From Deltaproteobacteria bacterium (lineage in GTDB: Bacteria > Myxococcota_A > UBA9042 > PHBI01): a DNA stretch of 64,000 nt. How positions within the stretch are numbered: the stretch's first letter is position 1; each line of letters begins with the position of its first letter. A model generated the notes under the pieces. That model was not told where the DNA came from and did not search any database. It worked only from the letters and a program-made list of their open reading frames with translations. Shown here in pieces: positions 7,995 to 16,672 of this stretch. Made by a program: the position numbers and the translations under genes. The stretch spans positions 1,736,001 through 1,800,000 of the forward strand of contig JACKFA010000001.1 of NCBI GenBank assembly GCA_020632715.1. The letters are read 5' to 3'.

Positions 7995-9872
7995 TCACCG
8001 CGCCGCGGGGGCGTCGGCGTCGGGCGCGATGGAGCGCGCCTCCGGGGTGAAGAGCGTGCTGCCGATCAGCGCCCCGGCGGCGAAGTACGTCCCGGTGCTC
8101 GACGCCGGCAGGATGTCGTACGTGGCGGCGTGCCGATAGGGGACGAGCTCCGCCGAGACCACCTCGTGCTGCGCGTCGAGGAGGGCGTGGGCGCGCAGCT
8201 CGCCGAACGTCCGGCCATCGGCCGTCGGGTGGCCGGGGCTGATCTCGAGCACGGCGCCGCCGTCGAGCACCACCCGGACGACGTGATGCGCGCTCACCGG
8301 CGTCTGCCCGACGCGAGCGAGGGGGACCGCGACGATCGCGCCGTCGTCGACGCTGTAGACGAGGTCGCCGGGGCGCAGGGAGGCGATGGGCCGGTCACCC
8401 TCAGGCGTCGCCACCGGGGTGTCGGGCGCGGCGCAGATCGGACAACCCGACGACGTCGGATCACTGTCGCTGCAGATCTGCCGCCGGTTGCACGGGTCGC
8501 CCACAACCGCGCACTGCGCGCCGAGGTCGGCGCACGGGTCGCCTGGCGTCTGGAACGAGCACACGGGGACACCGTCCGGCAGGACGTACCCGAGGCAGGC
8601 CGGGTTGCCGCAGGTGTAGAACCAGCGGCCGGGAGCGCAGTCGCTGTCGGCGGCGTCGGTCTGGCCGTCGCAGTCGTTGTCGACCCCGTCGTCGCACGTC
8701 TCCTCGGGGGACTCCGGGGTGGCGCCCGGCGGGAGCGAGCAGCAGCCGGGGACCGGGGCGCCCACGCACGCGCCGTCGCTGCACGCGTCCTCCGCCGTGC
8801 AGTCGTCACCGTCGTCGCAGGCCATGCCGGTCGCGGGCGCGTGGGTGACGCCGTCCACGGGATCGCACGCGTCGATCGTGCAGGGATCGCCGTCGTCGAC
8901 GGTCGGCGGCGTCCCGGCGACGCAGGCGCCCGCCGCGTCGCAGGCCTCGACGCCGTTGCAGGCGTCGCCGTCGTCGCAGCTGGCCGGGTCGTCGAGGCAG
9001 CCCCCTGAGCCGCAGTCCTCGGGCGCGACGCAGGCCCCGGTCCGCGGGTCGCACGTCCCCGCGGCGTCGCAGCCGGCGACTGGCTCGCATGTGACGCCGA
9101 GGCACTCGCACGCGTCGCCGACGCCGTCGCCGTCGCTGTCGAGCTGCGACCATGGCGCGCCCCCGTCGCAGTCCTCCTCGTCCGGGTCGCACTCGTCCCC
9201 ATCCGGATCGCACCCGCTCGCGGGCTCCGAGCTCGCGCCCGCCCACGGCGCGGGCCCGCGCCCGTTCGGCGTGTCGGGGCAGTTGTCCGCCCAGTCCCAC
9301 ACCCCGTCACCGTCGCGGTCCACCGCGCGCGACTCGACGCGGAACCTGATGGGCAGCGTCGTGCCGTCCTTGAGCGGCACGAAGAGGCCCCGGTCCACGT
9401 TGCGCAGCTCGCGCGCGGTCCCGACCACGTCGACGTCGGCGAAACCGAGCTCGTGACCGTCGATGAGCACGCGTATGCGGTAGGTCGCCGCCGTGTCCAG
9501 GTCGAAGTCCCGCGTCTTCCAACGCACGACGTAGAAGCCGCGCCGCGCGTTGCGGCGGACCTTCGAGCCGTGCACGCGCCGCGCCGTGTCATAGGTGACG
9601 AGCGTGGCGAGGGTCGCGCCGGTCGCGGGGTCGACCCGATCGATGCGCACGACAGGCGACAGGCGCGGCTCGAACGCGCCGCCCGTCGCGCCAGGGTTCG
9701 GGACGAGCGGCGGCAGGAAGAGGAACCCCGGGAGCCCGCCGCCGTGCGCCTGGTCGGAGATGAGCGGCGAGGTCCTCGTGGTCAGCTCGCCCGCGGGCGC
9801 CGGCCCGTGGTCACACGCGGCCACGCTGACGACGAGGAAGAGGAACGCCGCGCGGCGCGTGGAGAGAGACAT
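7995..9872 (-). CDS. TSP3-repeat lipoprotein with C-terminal Hint domain
   Basis: The 625-residue protein starts with a lipoprotein signal (VSVAAC, C20); GGAGG lies eight bases before the ATG. Residues about 35-185 form a domain shared with the next gene (SPLIS, FLPP, RIRVLIDGHELGFADVDVV, LPIRFRVESRAV). Then come calcium-binding thrombospondin-type-3 motifs (DRDGDGVWDWADNCPDTPNG, about 190-250) and Cys-rich repeats (about 250-470). The C-terminal 140 residues look like a Hint (hedgehog/intein) domain: it begins CAAPDTPVATPEGDRPIASL and contains SPGHPTADG. It ends TYDILPASSTGTYFAAGALIGS, where the usual terminal His-Asn is missing. An outer-membrane or surface location is inferred. Its role is unknown; N-terminal Hint cleavage is possible. 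Confidence 0.8.
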   Translation of the reverse strand: MSLSTRRAAFLFLVVSVAACDHGPAPAGELTTRTSPLISDQAHGGGLPGFLFLPPLVPNPGATGGAFEPRLSPVVRIDRVDPATGATLATLVTYDTARRVHGSKVRRNARRGFYVVRWKTRDFDLDTAATYRIRVLIDGHELGFADVDVVGTARELRNVDRGLFVPLKDGTTLPIRFRVESRAVDRDGDGVWDWADNCPDTPNGRGPAPWAGASSEPASGCDPDGDECDPDEEDCDGGAPWSQLDSDGDGVGDACECLGVTCEPVAGCDAAGTCDPRTGACVAPEDCGSGGCLDDPASCDDGDACNGVEACDAAGACVAGTPPTVDDGDPCTIDACDPVDGVTHAPATGMACDDGDDCTAEDACSDGACVGAPVPGCCSLPPGATPESPEETCDDGVDNDCDGQTDAADSDCAPGRWFYTCGNPACLGYVLPDGVPVCSFQTPGDPCADLGAQCAVVGDPCNRRQICSDSDPTSSGCPICAAPDTPVATPEGDRPIASLRPGDLVYSVDDGAIVAVPLARVGQTPVSAHHVVRVVLDGGAVLEISPGHPTADGRTFGELRAHALLDAQHEVVSAELVPYRHAATYDILPASSTGTYFAAGALIGSTLFTPEARSIAPDADAPAAR

Positions 9873-9923
9873 CGTTCGCCTCCGGATCGGGGTGGAAGGA
9901 GCGGGTGTGCGGGACTCGGCGGG

Positions 9924-12900
9924 TCAGCGCGCGCCGAGGTAGGCCCTCGGCAGCGGGTAGGCGCCCGGCAGCGACGGCAGGTCGCTCCAGAACGCGAAGA
10001 AGCGCGCGCCGAGCGTCGCCGAGACGCCGTAGTGGTGGCGGTTCAGGCCGTCGGGCGCGGCGCCGAGGAGGCGCACAGCGCCCGTCGCCGGCGTCCAACG
10101 GGTGATGCCAGCCACCTCCGTCGTGAGGTCGGGACCGACCCAGGCGCGGCCGTCGAACACGACCCCGCCGTCGTCGTCGACGGGGAAGATCTCTAGCGTG
10201 CGACCGCCCGTCTCGACGGATACAGTCTGATACGTTATCGGGTCGACCCGCCAGCCGATCCTGTCGTTCCACGGGCTCGGGTTGTCGAAGCCCGCGACGA
10301 CGTGGCGCTCGGAGCCGTCGACGTGCTGGACGTAGAGCCACGTCCGCCCAGCCGCGGGGGGAGTCGCGGGTGGGTTGACCACGAAGCTCGCGTCGGGCGG
10401 CTCGGTGGAGGCGAAGACGACCTTCGTCCCGTCCGGCGAGAGGGCTGCTAGGGGCGCCATGAGCGCGCGGGAGCCTACGAACCCGAAGTCCAGGGGCATG
10501 CACGCGACCGATTGCGGGAGGTCGCTGAGATCGCAGATGAAGGTGGTCAGGCCCTCGCCAGCCCGGAAGCCTCCCGCGTCGGTCAGTCCCTGCACTCGGG
10601 TGTAGGTGAGCAGCCGACCATCACTGGAGACGCTCGGCGCACAGCCCTCGAACGTGAAGTCGCCATCTATCGCGCCAAAATTGGCGAAGTCATGGTGCCG
10701 CAACCGCACGTAGGTCGTCCCGTTTGCCGCCTGAGAATAGGCCGTCACGCGGCCGTCGTCGGAGACCGCCAGGGCCGTGGGCTGACCTTCTGGCGCTCCG
10801 GCCGTCGTCCAGTTGACGGGCTGAGCCAGCGGTCGCACGATCTCCGAGCCCATCCAGGCCACCACGATCGATGCGCCCGAGGGCGACATCGCGAAGCCGT
10901 CCACGTCGGCGAGGCTCCAGTCCCCAGAAACTTCCGCCTGGAGGTCCTCGACGTAGGCGCCGGTCGCGGTCCGGTAGGCGACGAAGCGCCCATCCTGGCT
11001 GACGCCGGTGAGCTGGGTACCGTGGTGGAGGGTGAAGACCTCGCCGGTCGAGTTGGAGGTCAGCTGGCACGCGACGGTGCCTGGAGGCGACGCGGTCGCC
11101 GACGGCGGGAGCGGGCCGTCCCCGGCGATCTCTGTCAGACACGAGCCCGCAGTGAACGCGAGCGTACCTCGGAGGACGGGCGTTCCGGTCGGGCCGAGCC
11201 AGGCCTCGAGCTCGTAGTCCCCCACGTCGAGCGCGGTCTCGAAGGTGAGCCGCGCGGACGCGCGACCACCCGTGAGGACGCGCTCCACGACGGCGCCGTC
11301 GCGTGTCAGCACGAGCTCGTCATCGGGCTCGGTGGTGAAGCCCGCGATGTCGACGACGAGCGTCCCACCAGCGCATGGGGCGCCGATGAGGGTCATGGTC
11401 GGCTCGAAGGGCGAGACGGTGAGCGGGAAGCTCTCGCGGAACCTCACGACGGGCGGGTCGGCGTCCATGGCGTAGTAGACGTTGAGCAGGTACTCGCCGG
11501 CCTCGACGCCCTCGAACGAGACGACGCCGCTCGACGCGCCGTCGGTCCCGCGGGTGGCGACGGGGCCGTCCGGGCCGGAGAGCACGATCAGGTCGCCAGT
11601 GGTCTCGGCGAGCATGTCCGAGAACGCCACCTCGAACGGCTCCCCTTCGAGCACGGCGTCGACCTCGAGGACGGGCTCCGGCGTGAGGTCGGGGACGGGG
11701 CGCGCCTGGATCTCGTAGCGCCAACGGGTTTCGTACGCCTTGATGTTCAGGGCGTAGGCGAGGATCCACCCGTCGAGGCTGAGGGCGCCGGCGCTCGCGT
11801 TCATGGTGAGGTAGCGCGACCGGAGGAGCGTGGGATCGGCGCTCGTGCCGGGGCTGTCGGCGAAGAGCTCGCCGAGCGTGGGGCCGGTCGTGACCTCGGC
11901 GCCGGTGGTGACGTCGCGGACGACGATGCCTGCGACCGCGATGTTCGCGAAGGTGGTCGGGCGGGTGGCCGGGTGGGGGCCCGTGATGTCGCTCTGCTGG
12001 CCGGAGTCGTCGTCGAAGTTGCAGCGGTGGAACGCGGCGACGCGCCCGGTGCGGTCGACGGCGAGCCAGTCGCCTTCGCCGGCGAGGTCCGCGCTCTCGA
12101 GCTGGCGGTCGATGCGGTAGAACGGGCGGCAGGAGAGCCCGTCGACGCCCTCGGCGAAGGTCGGCCCCTGGAGGAAGAAGTAGCGGCCGCCGTCGGAGAT
12201 GGCGTTCGGGATGGGGGCGACGTCGAGCTGGGACCAGTCGTCGTAGCCGTCCGGGAGGTAGGCGCGCTGCGTCAGGCCGGTCTCGAGGTCGCGGACGAAC
12301 ATGCCGCCGAAGGGGCTCTCGGGATCGAGGTCGTTCGAGGTCGAGCGGAAGACGACGTAGCGGCCGCTGGCCGAGATCCCGGGGCCGTCGCTGAAGCCGT
12401 TGCCCGGGTCGCCGTCGGGGGTCGCGGAGACGAGGCCGCCGCCGACGAGCGCGATCTGGCCGTCGTCGGTCTCGTAGACGACGGTGCCGAACGCGGAGAT
12501 CGCGGGGTGGTCGCCGACGCCGACGCCGAGGGCGCCGCGGGCGATGTCACCGTCGGGGGTGGCGCGGACGTCGCCGGCGAAGGCCGAGAGGACGACGCGC
12601 TTCTCGTGGGTGGCGGGGTAGGTCCGCACGAACGGCGGCGAGCGGACGACGAAGGTGGGATCGCCACCCGACTCGCGTCGCGCGCGGTACGCGAAGGCGA
12701 GGGCGGGCGAGACGCTGAGCTCGAGGGCGTGCTGGTCGGCGTCGGGGGGGATGAAGTCGCCTTGGGTCGGGTCGCTCTGGTAGAGGCGGCGGCGGCCAAG
12801 GAGGCTCGAGGTCGGGCGGTGGAGGGGCTCGAGGGCTTGCTGGCTGAAGTGGCGCAGGGCCGCGACGGCGTGGTGGCCGTCGGCGGTGACGCGGGCGAGG

Positions 12901-14585
12901 GACTGGATGGCGAACGGGGCGCTCGCGTCGGGGCGCGACCAGAGGAGCATGGGGTCGCCGGGCGGGAGGGGGCGCGAGAGGGGGAAGCGCAGGTAGACGG
13001 TGCCGGCGAGTGCGCCGGTGGGCTCGACCTGCCAGGCGTCGTCGGCGCCGGCGACGTGGCTGGAGGCGGTGGCGAGGGGGCTCACGACGAGGTCGAGGCC
13101 GTCGAGGAGGCCGTCCGGGTCGATGAAGTCGACGCCGGCGACGGTGGCGGTGGCGGGGGCGGTGTCGATGTCGAGAGGCGGCGCGGGCAGGGGGGCCGAG
13201 GGGGGTCCGCAGGTGGCGACGGGCGTGTGGGTGACGCCGCTCTCGGGGTCGCAGGCGTCGACGGTGCAGGCGTTCCCGTCGTCGACGACGGGTGCGGTGC
13301 CGGCGACGCAGGCGCCGCTCGCGGAGCAGGTCTCGTCGCCGTTGCAGGCGTCGCCGTCGGAGCAGGAGGTGCCGGCGGCGACGGGCGTGTGCGTGACCCC
13401 ATTCTCGGGGTCACAGGCGTCGATGGTGCAGGCGTTCCCGTCGTCGACGACGGGTGCCGTGCCGGCGACGCAGGCGCCGCTCGCGGAGCAGGTCTCGACC
13501 CCGTTGCAGGCGTCGCCGTCCGAACAGCTCCCCGGATCCCCGAGGCACCCGGCCGTACCACAGCGGTCCTCCGGATCCGTCGGGCACGGGTCGACGCAGT
13601 CCGCCTCTCCGTCCCCGTCCCCGTCCCCGTCCGCCTGCCCGCACCCGCACACCCCCGGCCCGGTCTTCCCCGGGTCGGCCGGACACCCGTCGAGCGCGTC
13701 GCAGAGTCCATCGCCGTCGCCGTCCGGCAACGCCGGGGCGCTGCACGCGCCGGTCCTCGAGTCACACGTTCCGGCGCCGTGACACCCATCCACCGCCACG
13801 CACGTCACGCCGTCGCACTCACACGCGTCACCCCGCCCGTCGTGGTCCGTGTCGAGCTGCGACCCACCCGGAGCCCCGCCGCAGTCCTCCTCGTCCGGGT
13901 CGCACTCGTCTCCGTCGGGGTCGCACCCGCGCGGCGTCGGCGAGCTCGGCCCGGGGTCCGGCGCCGGCCCTGGTCCGTTGGGCGTGTCCGGGCAGTTGTC
14001 CCGCCAGTCCCACACCCCGTCGCCGTCCCGGTCGACCGCGCGCGAATCGATCCGGAACCGGATCGGCAGCGTCAGCCCATCCCAGACCGGCACGAACAGC
14101 GCCCGGTTGACCCTCACGAGCTCCCGCAGCGTCCTCACCACGTCGACGTCGGCGAACCCGAGCTCCTGCCCCTCGACCAGCACGCGGATCCGATAGGTCG
14201 AGGTCGACGACAGATCGAAGTCGCGCGTCCGCCAGCGAACCACGTAGAAGCCGCGCCGCGCGTTGCGCCTGACCTTCGACCCGTGGACCCGCCGCTCCGC
14301 GTCGTACGTCACGACCGTCCCGAGGACCTGCCCCGTCACCGGATCGACGCGGTCGATCCGCACGACCGGCTTCAGCCGCGGCTCGAAGCCATGTCCCGGA
14401 CCCGCGCTCAGCACGACCGGCGGCAAGAACGCGAACCCCGCGCGCCCCCCACCGTGGGCCTCGTCCGAGATGAGCGGCGACACCACCGCGCTCGGGGCGC
14501 CGCCCTGGGGCTCGTCCTCGACGCAACCGGAGGCGAGCAGGTACACGACTACAGGGAGCGCCAGGAGGCGCGCGTTGCGAAGCAT
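9924..14585 (-). CDS. Giant TSP3/Cys-rich lipoprotein with beta-propeller-like C-terminus (1553 aa)
   Basis: The ATG at 14585 is chosen because GAGGAG lies seven bases upstream and a clear lipobox follows (LLASGC, C21). The frame is open further, to 14702, but that part lacks a ribosome site. Residues 30-180 are paralogous to the N-terminal domain of the protein encoded at 7995. TSP3 calcium-binding motifs follow (about 185-330), then Cys-rich repeats with a 54-residue tandem duplication. The last 1000 residues carry many short motifs such as SADGR, SGRYVVF and SPDGTKVVF, which resemble WD40/TolB-type propeller blades. It probably faces the cell surface, and its substrate is unknown. Only 51 bases separate it from its smaller paralogue, which suggests one operon. 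Confidence 0.8.
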   Translation of the reverse strand: MLRNARLLALPVVVYLLASGCVEDEPQGGAPSAVVSPLISDEAHGGGRAGFAFLPPVVLSAGPGHGFEPRLKPVVRIDRVDPVTGQVLGTVVTYDAERRVHGSKVRRNARRGFYVVRWRTRDFDLSSTSTYRIRVLVEGQELGFADVDVVRTLRELVRVNRALFVPVWDGLTLPIRFRIDSRAVDRDGDGVWDWRDNCPDTPNGPGPAPDPGPSSPTPRGCDPDGDECDPDEEDCGGAPGGSQLDTDHDGRGDACECDGVTCVAVDGCHGAGTCDSRTGACSAPALPDGDGDGLCDALDGCPADPGKTGPGVCGCGQADGDGDGDGEADCVDPCPTDPEDRCGTAGCLGDPGSCSDGDACNGVETCSASGACVAGTAPVVDDGNACTIDACDPENGVTHTPVAAGTSCSDGDACNGDETCSASGACVAGTAPVVDDGNACTVDACDPESGVTHTPVATCGPPSAPLPAPPLDIDTAPATATVAGVDFIDPDGLLDGLDLVVSPLATASSHVAGADDAWQVEPTGALAGTVYLRFPLSRPLPPGDPMLLWSRPDASAPFAIQSLARVTADGHHAVAALRHFSQQALEPLHRPTSSLLGRRRLYQSDPTQGDFIPPDADQHALELSVSPALAFAYRARRESGGDPTFVVRSPPFVRTYPATHEKRVVLSAFAGDVRATPDGDIARGALGVGVGDHPAISAFGTVVYETDDGQIALVGGGLVSATPDGDPGNGFSDGPGISASGRYVVFRSTSNDLDPESPFGGMFVRDLETGLTQRAYLPDGYDDWSQLDVAPIPNAISDGGRYFFLQGPTFAEGVDGLSCRPFYRIDRQLESADLAGEGDWLAVDRTGRVAAFHRCNFDDDSGQQSDITGPHPATRPTTFANIAVAGIVVRDVTTGAEVTTGPTLGELFADSPGTSADPTLLRSRYLTMNASAGALSLDGWILAYALNIKAYETRWRYEIQARPVPDLTPEPVLEVDAVLEGEPFEVAFSDMLAETTGDLIVLSGPDGPVATRGTDGASSGVVSFEGVEAGEYLLNVYYAMDADPPVVRFRESFPLTVSPFEPTMTLIGAPCAGGTLVVDIAGFTTEPDDELVLTRDGAVVERVLTGGRASARLTFETALDVGDYELEAWLGPTGTPVLRGTLAFTAGSCLTEIAGDGPLPPSATASPPGTVACQLTSNSTGEVFTLHHGTQLTGVSQDGRFVAYRTATGAYVEDLQAEVSGDWSLADVDGFAMSPSGASIVVAWMGSEIVRPLAQPVNWTTAGAPEGQPTALAVSDDGRVTAYSQAANGTTYVRLRHHDFANFGAIDGDFTFEGCAPSVSSDGRLLTYTRVQGLTDAGGFRAGEGLTTFICDLSDLPQSVACMPLDFGFVGSRALMAPLAALSPDGTKVVFASTEPPDASFVVNPPATPPAAGRTWLYVQHVDGSERHVVAGFDNPSPWNDRIGWRVDPITYQTVSVETGGRTLEIFPVDDDGGVVFDGRAWVGPDLTTEVAGITRWTPATGAVRLLGAAPDGLNRHHYGVSATLGARFFAFWSDLPSLPGAYPLPRAYLGAR
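13221..13544. repeat. Tandem 162-base duplication inside the giant lipoprotein gene
   Basis: Two nearly identical 162-base units start at 13221 and 13383 (both begin GGGCGTGTG). They encode 54-residue Cys-rich modules reading SDGDACNG...CSASGACVAG...VVDDGNAC. The period is a multiple of three, so the frame is kept. A related single module occurs in the paralogue near 8820-8960. Confidence 0.85.
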
Positions 14586-14941
14586 GGACCGACTCCTCGC
14601 GTCGCGCGCGAGCCGACCCTCGGTGCTCGCGGCGACGCTCGCGGCGAACGGGAGCGTCGAGACGGCGACCGTGATCTCGTCGGTCGTCGCAGCGAACGCC
14701 ACGGTGCCGCCGCGGTCCCCGCGAGGGACCGCGCCGCGCCTACCGTTGACGTCCGCTCTTCGTGTGCGACGACACTAGGCCCTCACCGAAGAGACCGTCC
14801 ATAGTCATTTGTTCGCTCGCAGCTCGGCTCGACTCCCCCGTGGCGCCGCTGGCGCGCCGGGCGGCCGACGCTCGACGGCCGGCCACCCAGGCGGGTCGCG
14901 GGTCGTCGACGCGCCGGCGTCTGCGCGAGCCCGCGCCCCGG
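14586..14941. other. 356-base region upstream of the giant lipoprotein gene
   Basis: It separates the methyltransferase gene (stop at 14942) from the lipoprotein start at 14585, both on the minus strand. It contains the GAGGAG ribosome site and a lower-GC stretch near 14800-14815 that could hold a promoter, but I see no convincing -35/-10 pair. No gene, RNA or repeat is evident. Confidence 0.45.
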
Positions 14942-16672
14942 TCAGGCCTCGAGCGTCGGGAGCGGCTTCGCGAGGAGCAGCGCCTTGAACTCGTGCGGCA
15001 CGAGGCCCATGAGGCGGTCCTCGATGCGGTCGAACTCGATGCTGCCGAGGTTCTCGTTCGCGACGAGCCCGGCCGCGCCGATGAGCTCGCTGAACATCTC
15101 CTCGGTGTAGCCGATCTTCTCGAGCGTGACGCCCTTGTCGGCGAGCGCCTGCGTCAGCGCCCGGAAGTAGCTCCGCGTCGTCGCGAGCCCCTTCTTGTCG
15201 CGGTCGAGGCTCACCATGTCGATGATGTACTCGAACTTCGGCTTGAACCCGACCGACATCGCCACGATCGTCAGGTGCCCGAAGTGCGTGGAGAGCTCGG
15301 GGTGATCGAGCTGCGACGAGAGGATCGGGTAGCGCCCGACCTCGCCGAACTCGGTCACGATCGCGAGCCCGCCGGGCCGGAGCGCGTCCCAGATCCGCTC
15401 CACGAGCCGCCACGCGCCCACGTTCAGGAAGAACGGGTCGGGCGCGTCGCCGATCGGCACGTTGTGCTTCTTCACGAGCGCGCCCGCCTCGCCCATCGCC
15501 TCGAGCCCGGCGTCGAATTTCGCGTCGTCGATGCCCTGCTCGCCGCCCATCCCGAGCTGCTCGTGGGTCACCTTCACGGCGGTCAGGTCGCCCACCATCT
15601 CGTTCGAGATGACGAGGTCGTAGTCGTCGCCGGGGAAGTCGGCCTTGAGCGCGTCGCCCTCGAAGACCGTGACCGGGAGCCCCTTCGTGTTCTCGCGCTG
15701 CGCCCGCGCCAGCGCCGGCGACAGCTCGAGGATGTGGTAGGTGACCGGCCCGCCGAGCGCCTGCAGCGCCTCCGTCACGGCCTTCGCGACCCAGCCGAGG
15801 CCGCCGCCGATCTCGAGCACCTTGAAGGGGCCGGTGCCGAGCTCGAAGCGCTTGCCGAGCCCCTCGATGAGCGCCGCCCCGTACGTCTTGCCGTGCAGCG
15901 CCACGTGCGGGCGACGCAGGAGGTGCGAGAGCGTGGTCTCCTCGTGGTCGAACTGCGCGTCCGCGTCCTCGACCTCGTGCTCGTAGTAGCCGTCGGTCGA
16001 GAAGAGCGCGTCCGGGCCGGGCGGGATGGGCGCCCCCGCCTCGTAGGGGGCGTAGGGCATCGTGCTCGTGATGTACGGCGGCCGCATGTGCTGGCGCGAC
16101 TTGTAGTAGCTCATCGCGAGCGCCGAGAGCTTGAGCGCCTGCACGTCGTGGTGGACGAGGCGCTTCACGAGCGCGCCGACCGCGTCCTTCCCGAACCACT
16201 CGGCGAGGGTCTCGAGCCCCATCTCACCGTTGATGGCGTCCCAGATCTTCGTCTCCTCGGCGGAGAGCGCGTGCGCCTGCCCGGCGCGGTCGCCCCACGC
16301 CGTGTAGAGCGTGACGTTGCCGTCGTCGCCGCGCACCCACACGTTCCAGCGAGACTTCACCGGGATCATGTCCCAGATGTCCTTCAGCTGGTCGTAGCCC
16401 GGCGTGATGAGGCAGCCGAACTGGATGAACGTGCCGACGAACGACTCCGGCGTGTTCTCGCCGAACGCGTTCGCGTACTCCTTGCACACGTCCTCGACCC
16501 GCGCGCCCGTGCCGAACGCGCTCAGGAACTCGAGGAGATCCGGGCTCATCTGCAGGATGTACCCGAAGAGGTCGTGGTAGACGTAGACCTCGCCCATGTG
16601 CGCGAAGCTCGACGCGTAGGGCGAGCGTTGCAGGTCCCGGGCGTTTCCATGCCGATCTATCGCTGAACGCAC
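14942..16672 (-). CDS. MidA-like SAM-dependent methyltransferase with N-terminal winged-helix-like repeats
   Basis: The protein has 576 residues from a GTG at 16672; GGAGG lies four bases upstream inside the preceding gene, which it overlaps by 16 bases. An alternative start is the ATG at 16597. The C-terminal half is a class I methyltransferase: VLEIGGGLGW (about residues 285-294) binds SAM. It is followed by YHILELSPALARAQRE and ISNEMVGDL, which recall the MidA/NDUFAF7 (DUF185) family. Those enzymes methylate arginine in respiratory complex I subunits in mitochondria. Residues about 30-95 and 140-190 look like two small winged-helix units similar to PqqD-type peptide-binding domains. That similarity is tentative. 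The substrate is unknown, though a protein substrate is plausible. Confidence 0.7.
   Translation of the reverse strand: MRSAIDRHGNARDLQRSPYASSFAHMGEVYVYHDLFGYILQMSPDLLEFLSAFGTGARVEDVCKEYANAFGENTPESFVGTFIQFGCLITPGYDQLKDIWDMIPVKSRWNVWVRGDDGNVTLYTAWGDRAGQAHALSAEETKIWDAINGEMGLETLAEWFGKDAVGALVKRLVHHDVQALKLSALAMSYYKSRQHMRPPYITSTMPYAPYEAGAPIPPGPDALFSTDGYYEHEVEDADAQFDHEETTLSHLLRRPHVALHGKTYGAALIEGLGKRFELGTGPFKVLEIGGGLGWVAKAVTEALQALGGPVTYHILELSPALARAQRENTKGLPVTVFEGDALKADFPGDDYDLVISNEMVGDLTAVKVTHEQLGMGGEQGIDDAKFDAGLEAMGEAGALVKKHNVPIGDAPDPFFLNVGAWRLVERIWDALRPGGLAIVTEFGEVGRYPILSSQLDHPELSTHFGHLTIVAMSVGFKPKFEYIIDMVSLDRDKKGLATTRSYFRALTQALADKGVTLEKIGYTEEMFSELIGAAGLVANENLGSIEFDRIEDRLMGLVPHEFKALLLAKPLPTLEA

Noticed and set aside
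14586..14702. Longer N-terminus for the giant lipoprotein
   Set aside because: No ribosome site near 14702, while GAGGAG and a lipoprotein signal fit the start at 14585.
10512..14804. 1430-codon plus-strand frame opposite the giant lipoprotein
   Set aside because: The minus-strand protein has a lipobox and TSP3 motifs; the plus frame is low-complexity Gly/Ala/Val/Arg.
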